Shown here: in pieces, positions 6,265 to 7,197 of the stretch | How the letters are laid out: each line of letters starts with the position of its first letter | Numbering within the stretch: position 1 is the first letter of the stretch | Source: JBAYZQ01 sp041672385 | Lineage (GTDB): Bacteria > Spirochaetota > Spirochaetia > Sphaerochaetales > Sphaerochaetaceae | Length of the DNA: 7,197 nt | Direction: 5' to 3' | NCBI GenBank assembly: GCA_041672385.1 | Contig: JBAYZQ010000123.1 | Location: 1-7,197 of the forward strand | Program-made: the position numbers and the translations under genes | Notes under the pieces: generated by a model | What the model saw: the letters and a program-made list of their open reading frames with translations, nothing else | Databases searched by the model: none | Told to the model about the DNA's origin: nothing

Positions 6265-6293
6265 ATAATACAATACTTCCTAATAGTCTTCAA
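6265..6293 (-). promoter_or_regulatory. promoter of the DUF1836 regulator gene
   Basis: On the minus strand, TTGAAG (6288-6293) is followed after 17 bp by TATTAT (6265-6270), 4 and 5 of 6 consensus matches. The start point would be about 6258, giving a very short leader that consists mainly of the ribosome binding site. The -10 box lies within the left arm of a 9-bp inverted repeat (6267-6275 with 6301-6309). Confidence 0.5.
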
Positions 6294-6309
6294 GGATAAT
6301 TATTGTATT
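6267..6309. repeat. spaced 9-bp inverted repeat in the regulator promoter
   Basis: AATACAATA (6267-6275) is the exact reverse complement of TATTGTATT (6301-6309), with 25 bp between them. The left arm covers most of the regulator's -10 box and the right arm lies upstream of its -35 box. It could be an autoregulatory site. In AT-rich DNA a 9-bp match can also be chance. Confidence 0.3.
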
Positions 6310-6315
6310 TACTTA

Positions 6316-6344
6316 TTGACATTTTATTAATTATGTAATCTAAT
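6316..6344 (+). promoter_or_regulatory. sigma-70-type promoter of the SGNH hydrolase gene
   Basis: A perfect TTGACA (6316-6321) is followed after 17 bp by TCTAAT (6339-6344), 5 of 6 matches to TATAAT. The predicted start is near 6351, leaving a leader of about 27 bases with AGGAGG in it. A second possible -10, TAATAT (6341-6346), has a 19-bp spacer. Confidence 0.7.
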
Positions 6345-6360
6345 ATTAATTATTAGATTA
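6336..6360. promoter_or_regulatory. perfect palindrome over the SGNH promoter, probable operator
   Basis: TAATCTAATA (6336-6345) and TATTAGATTA (6351-6360) are perfect inverted 10-bp arms around TTAAT. The element covers the -10 box and the predicted start point and ends where the AGGAGG begins. Because transcription should start near 6351, the left arm is not in the mRNA, so a DNA operator is likelier than an RNA hairpin. Its centre also resembles a 7-1-7 Fur/PerR-type box (11 of 14 against TTATAAT-N-ATTATAA by eye), a similarity that AT-richness makes weak. Confidence 0.55.
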
Positions 6361-6378
6361 GGAGGTTAACATAATCTT

Positions 6379-7089
6379 ATGACAAAAATTTCAATATTAG
6401 GTGATTCAATTTCAAAAGGCGTTGTATTCGACGATTCAGACAAAAAATATAAAACTATCAAATCTTGTTACGCAAATATAATAAAAGATAAATATAATAT
6501 TGACATCCTTAATTATTCAAAATTTGGATGTACCAGTACTAAAGCTATGAAAATATTAGAATGGAATAAGGAAAAAGTTTCATCTTCTCTTTATACACTT
6601 GTTGAACTTGGAGGAAACGATTGTGATCATGATTGGGCCGCCATTTCTGAAAATCCAAATTTACCTCACGTACCAAATACCAGCCTAGAAAACTTCTCTG
6701 ATAATTTTTTCAAAATAATTAATACAATAAAATCTTATGGATCCACTCCTGTAATTCTGGATTTACCTCCAATAAATGCTGAAAGATATTTTGCTAAATT
6801 TTCTGAAGATAAAAACAAGGAGAATTTACTGAAATTTTTGAATGGGGACAAACAGTTTGTTTATCGATGGCATGAAGCTTACAATCTAAGAGTTACAAAA
6901 CTGGCCATTGAAACAAATAGCCTATTATTTGATATAAGGACGCCCTTTCTAACAAATAGGAATGCTGGAGACTTAATCTGCAAAGACGGAATACATCCTT
7001 CAGAGCAAGGACATAAAGTTATAGCTAAATCTCTTGAACAATTCGCCCAAGAATTTCTTATTAATACAGGTAAAAAGGAAACAGCATGA
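6379..7089 (+). CDS. SGNH/GDSL-family hydrolase, cytoplasmic
   Basis: A 236-residue serine esterase/lipase-type protein. All four SGNH blocks are visible: ILGDSIS (residues 6-12) with nucleophile Ser10, the block II glycine in KFGCTS (48-53), GGND (78-81) with Asn80, and KDGIHPSEQGH (202-212) with Asp203 and His206. The catalytic set is complete. There is no signal peptide or membrane segment, so it acts inside the cell. The substrate (an acyl or acetyl ester of a lipid, sugar or small molecule) cannot be inferred. AGGAGG (6360-6365) is the only ribosome binding site, but it is 13 bases from the ATG, longer than usual. No alternative start codon exists between them and block I begins at residue 6, so the start stands. 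It is divergent from the DUF1836 regulator and probably controlled by the palindrome in its promoter. Confidence 0.9.
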   Translation: MTKISILGDSISKGVVFDDSDKKYKTIKSCYANIIKDKYNIDILNYSKFGCTSTKAMKILEWNKEKVSSSLYTLVELGGNDCDHDWAAISENPNLPHVPNTSLENFSDNFFKIINTIKSYGSTPVILDLPPINAERYFAKFSEDKNKENLLKFLNGDKQFVYRWHEAYNLRVTKLAIETNSLLFDIRTPFLTNRNAGDLICKDGIHPSEQGHKVIAKSLEQFAQEFLINTGKKETA

Positions 7090-7169
7090 CATTTTTAATA
7101 ATTTTAGCTATCTATATTATTGCTGGTTTTTCAAGAAATTTAATAAATCACAGACATCAGTCTCATTAA
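7086..7169 (+). CDS. possible 27-residue membrane peptide, coupled to the SGNH gene
   Basis: ATG overlaps the SGNH stop as ATGA. AAAGGAA lies about six bases upstream, a good ribosome binding site, although it also encodes Lys-Lys-Glu of the SGNH tail. The predicted peptide starts with MTFLIILAIYIIAGF, one hydrophobic segment long enough to reach the membrane core, and ends in a short basic and His-rich tail. It is antisense to the apparent 3' end of a minus-strand gene, which argues against it. No family is recognised. Confidence 0.3.
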   Translation: MTFLIILAIYIIAGFSRNLINHRHQSH

Positions 7170-7197
7170 AGACTTTTATTCCATTTTTCTTAAGCAA
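7117..7197 (-). CDS. 3' end of an unidentified minus-strand gene, cut by window edge
   Basis: The minus strand is open from the window edge to a TAA at 7117-7119 and gives 26 C-terminal residues, including NGIKVFNETDVCDLLNFLKN. Mixed charged and hydrophobic residues in an amphipathic pattern look like a genuine helical C-terminus. An open frame of this length has a noticeable probability of arising by chance in such DNA. If real, the gene is convergent with the SGNH hydrolase with a 27-bp gap. I do not recognise the family. Confidence 0.5.
   Translation of the reverse strand: MLKKNGIKVFNETDVCDLLNFLKNQQ

Noticed and set aside
6249..6293. 15-residue N-terminal extension of the DUF1836 regulator
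   Set aside because: The upstream ATG lies in the -35 box of the likely promoter and lacks a ribosome binding site, whereas the ATG at 6248 has GAGGTG.
7159..7180. Possible terminator AGTCT-CATTAA-AGACT followed by TTTATT after the SGNH gene
   Set aside because: The stem is only 5 bp and the T-run is broken; too weak to call, although its place is suitable.

Overview
The window looks like ordinary chromosome from a low-GC (roughly one third G+C by eye), probably anaerobic bacterium. Clostridia-like Bacillota or a host-associated Treponema fit best. This rests on the AT-rich codon use, strong AGGAGG-type ribosome binding sites, a short SufB/SufD-type Fe-S scaffold, a DUF1836 regulator, a cytidylate-kinase-like protein and a dihydropterin-synthase-type metallo-hydrolase. 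It is inference; no rRNA or other phylogenetic marker is present. I see no phage, IS element, CRISPR array, tRNA or rRNA.

Left part (1-1571): the 3' part of a SufB/SufD-family Fe-S assembly gene (+) meets a tRNA-dihydrouridine synthase gene (-) tail to tail, 6 bp apart. Across a 102-bp divergent spacer, an APC-family amino acid permease (+) is followed after 1 bp by a hot-dog-fold acyl-CoA thioesterase (+).

Middle part (3446-5494, all -): read in transcription order, a metallo-beta-lactamase-fold hydrolase, a flavin reductase with a shortened C-terminus and a cytidylate-kinase-like P-loop protein form a probable operon. The kinase also has a plausible promoter of its own. The kinase and thioesterase genes overlap by 23 bp at their 3' ends, and an imperfect hairpin there spans most of the overlap, including the thioesterase stop codon. 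The hydrolase appears to be read from a promoter whose -10 box lies 7 bases before its ATG, which predicts a leaderless mRNA.

Right part (5637-7197): a DUF1836 regulator (-) with a long Lys/Glu tail is divergent from a cytoplasmic SGNH hydrolase (+). The SGNH promoter is near consensus, and a perfect 10-bp-arm palindrome covers its -10 box and predicted start point. This is the best candidate operator in the window, and the neighbouring regulator is a natural but unproven candidate to bind it. At the right edge, a 27-codon membrane-peptide ORF overlaps the SGNH stop by ATGA and lies antisense to the apparent 3' end of another minus-strand gene; at most one of the two is likely to be a real protein.

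No clearly new multi-gene system is visible. The items most worth testing are the leaderless hydrolase transcript, the SGNH operator, and the coding conflict at the right edge. There is no gene-free stretch over 300 bases; the two largest gaps (about 140 and 130 bp) hold the promoters described below.
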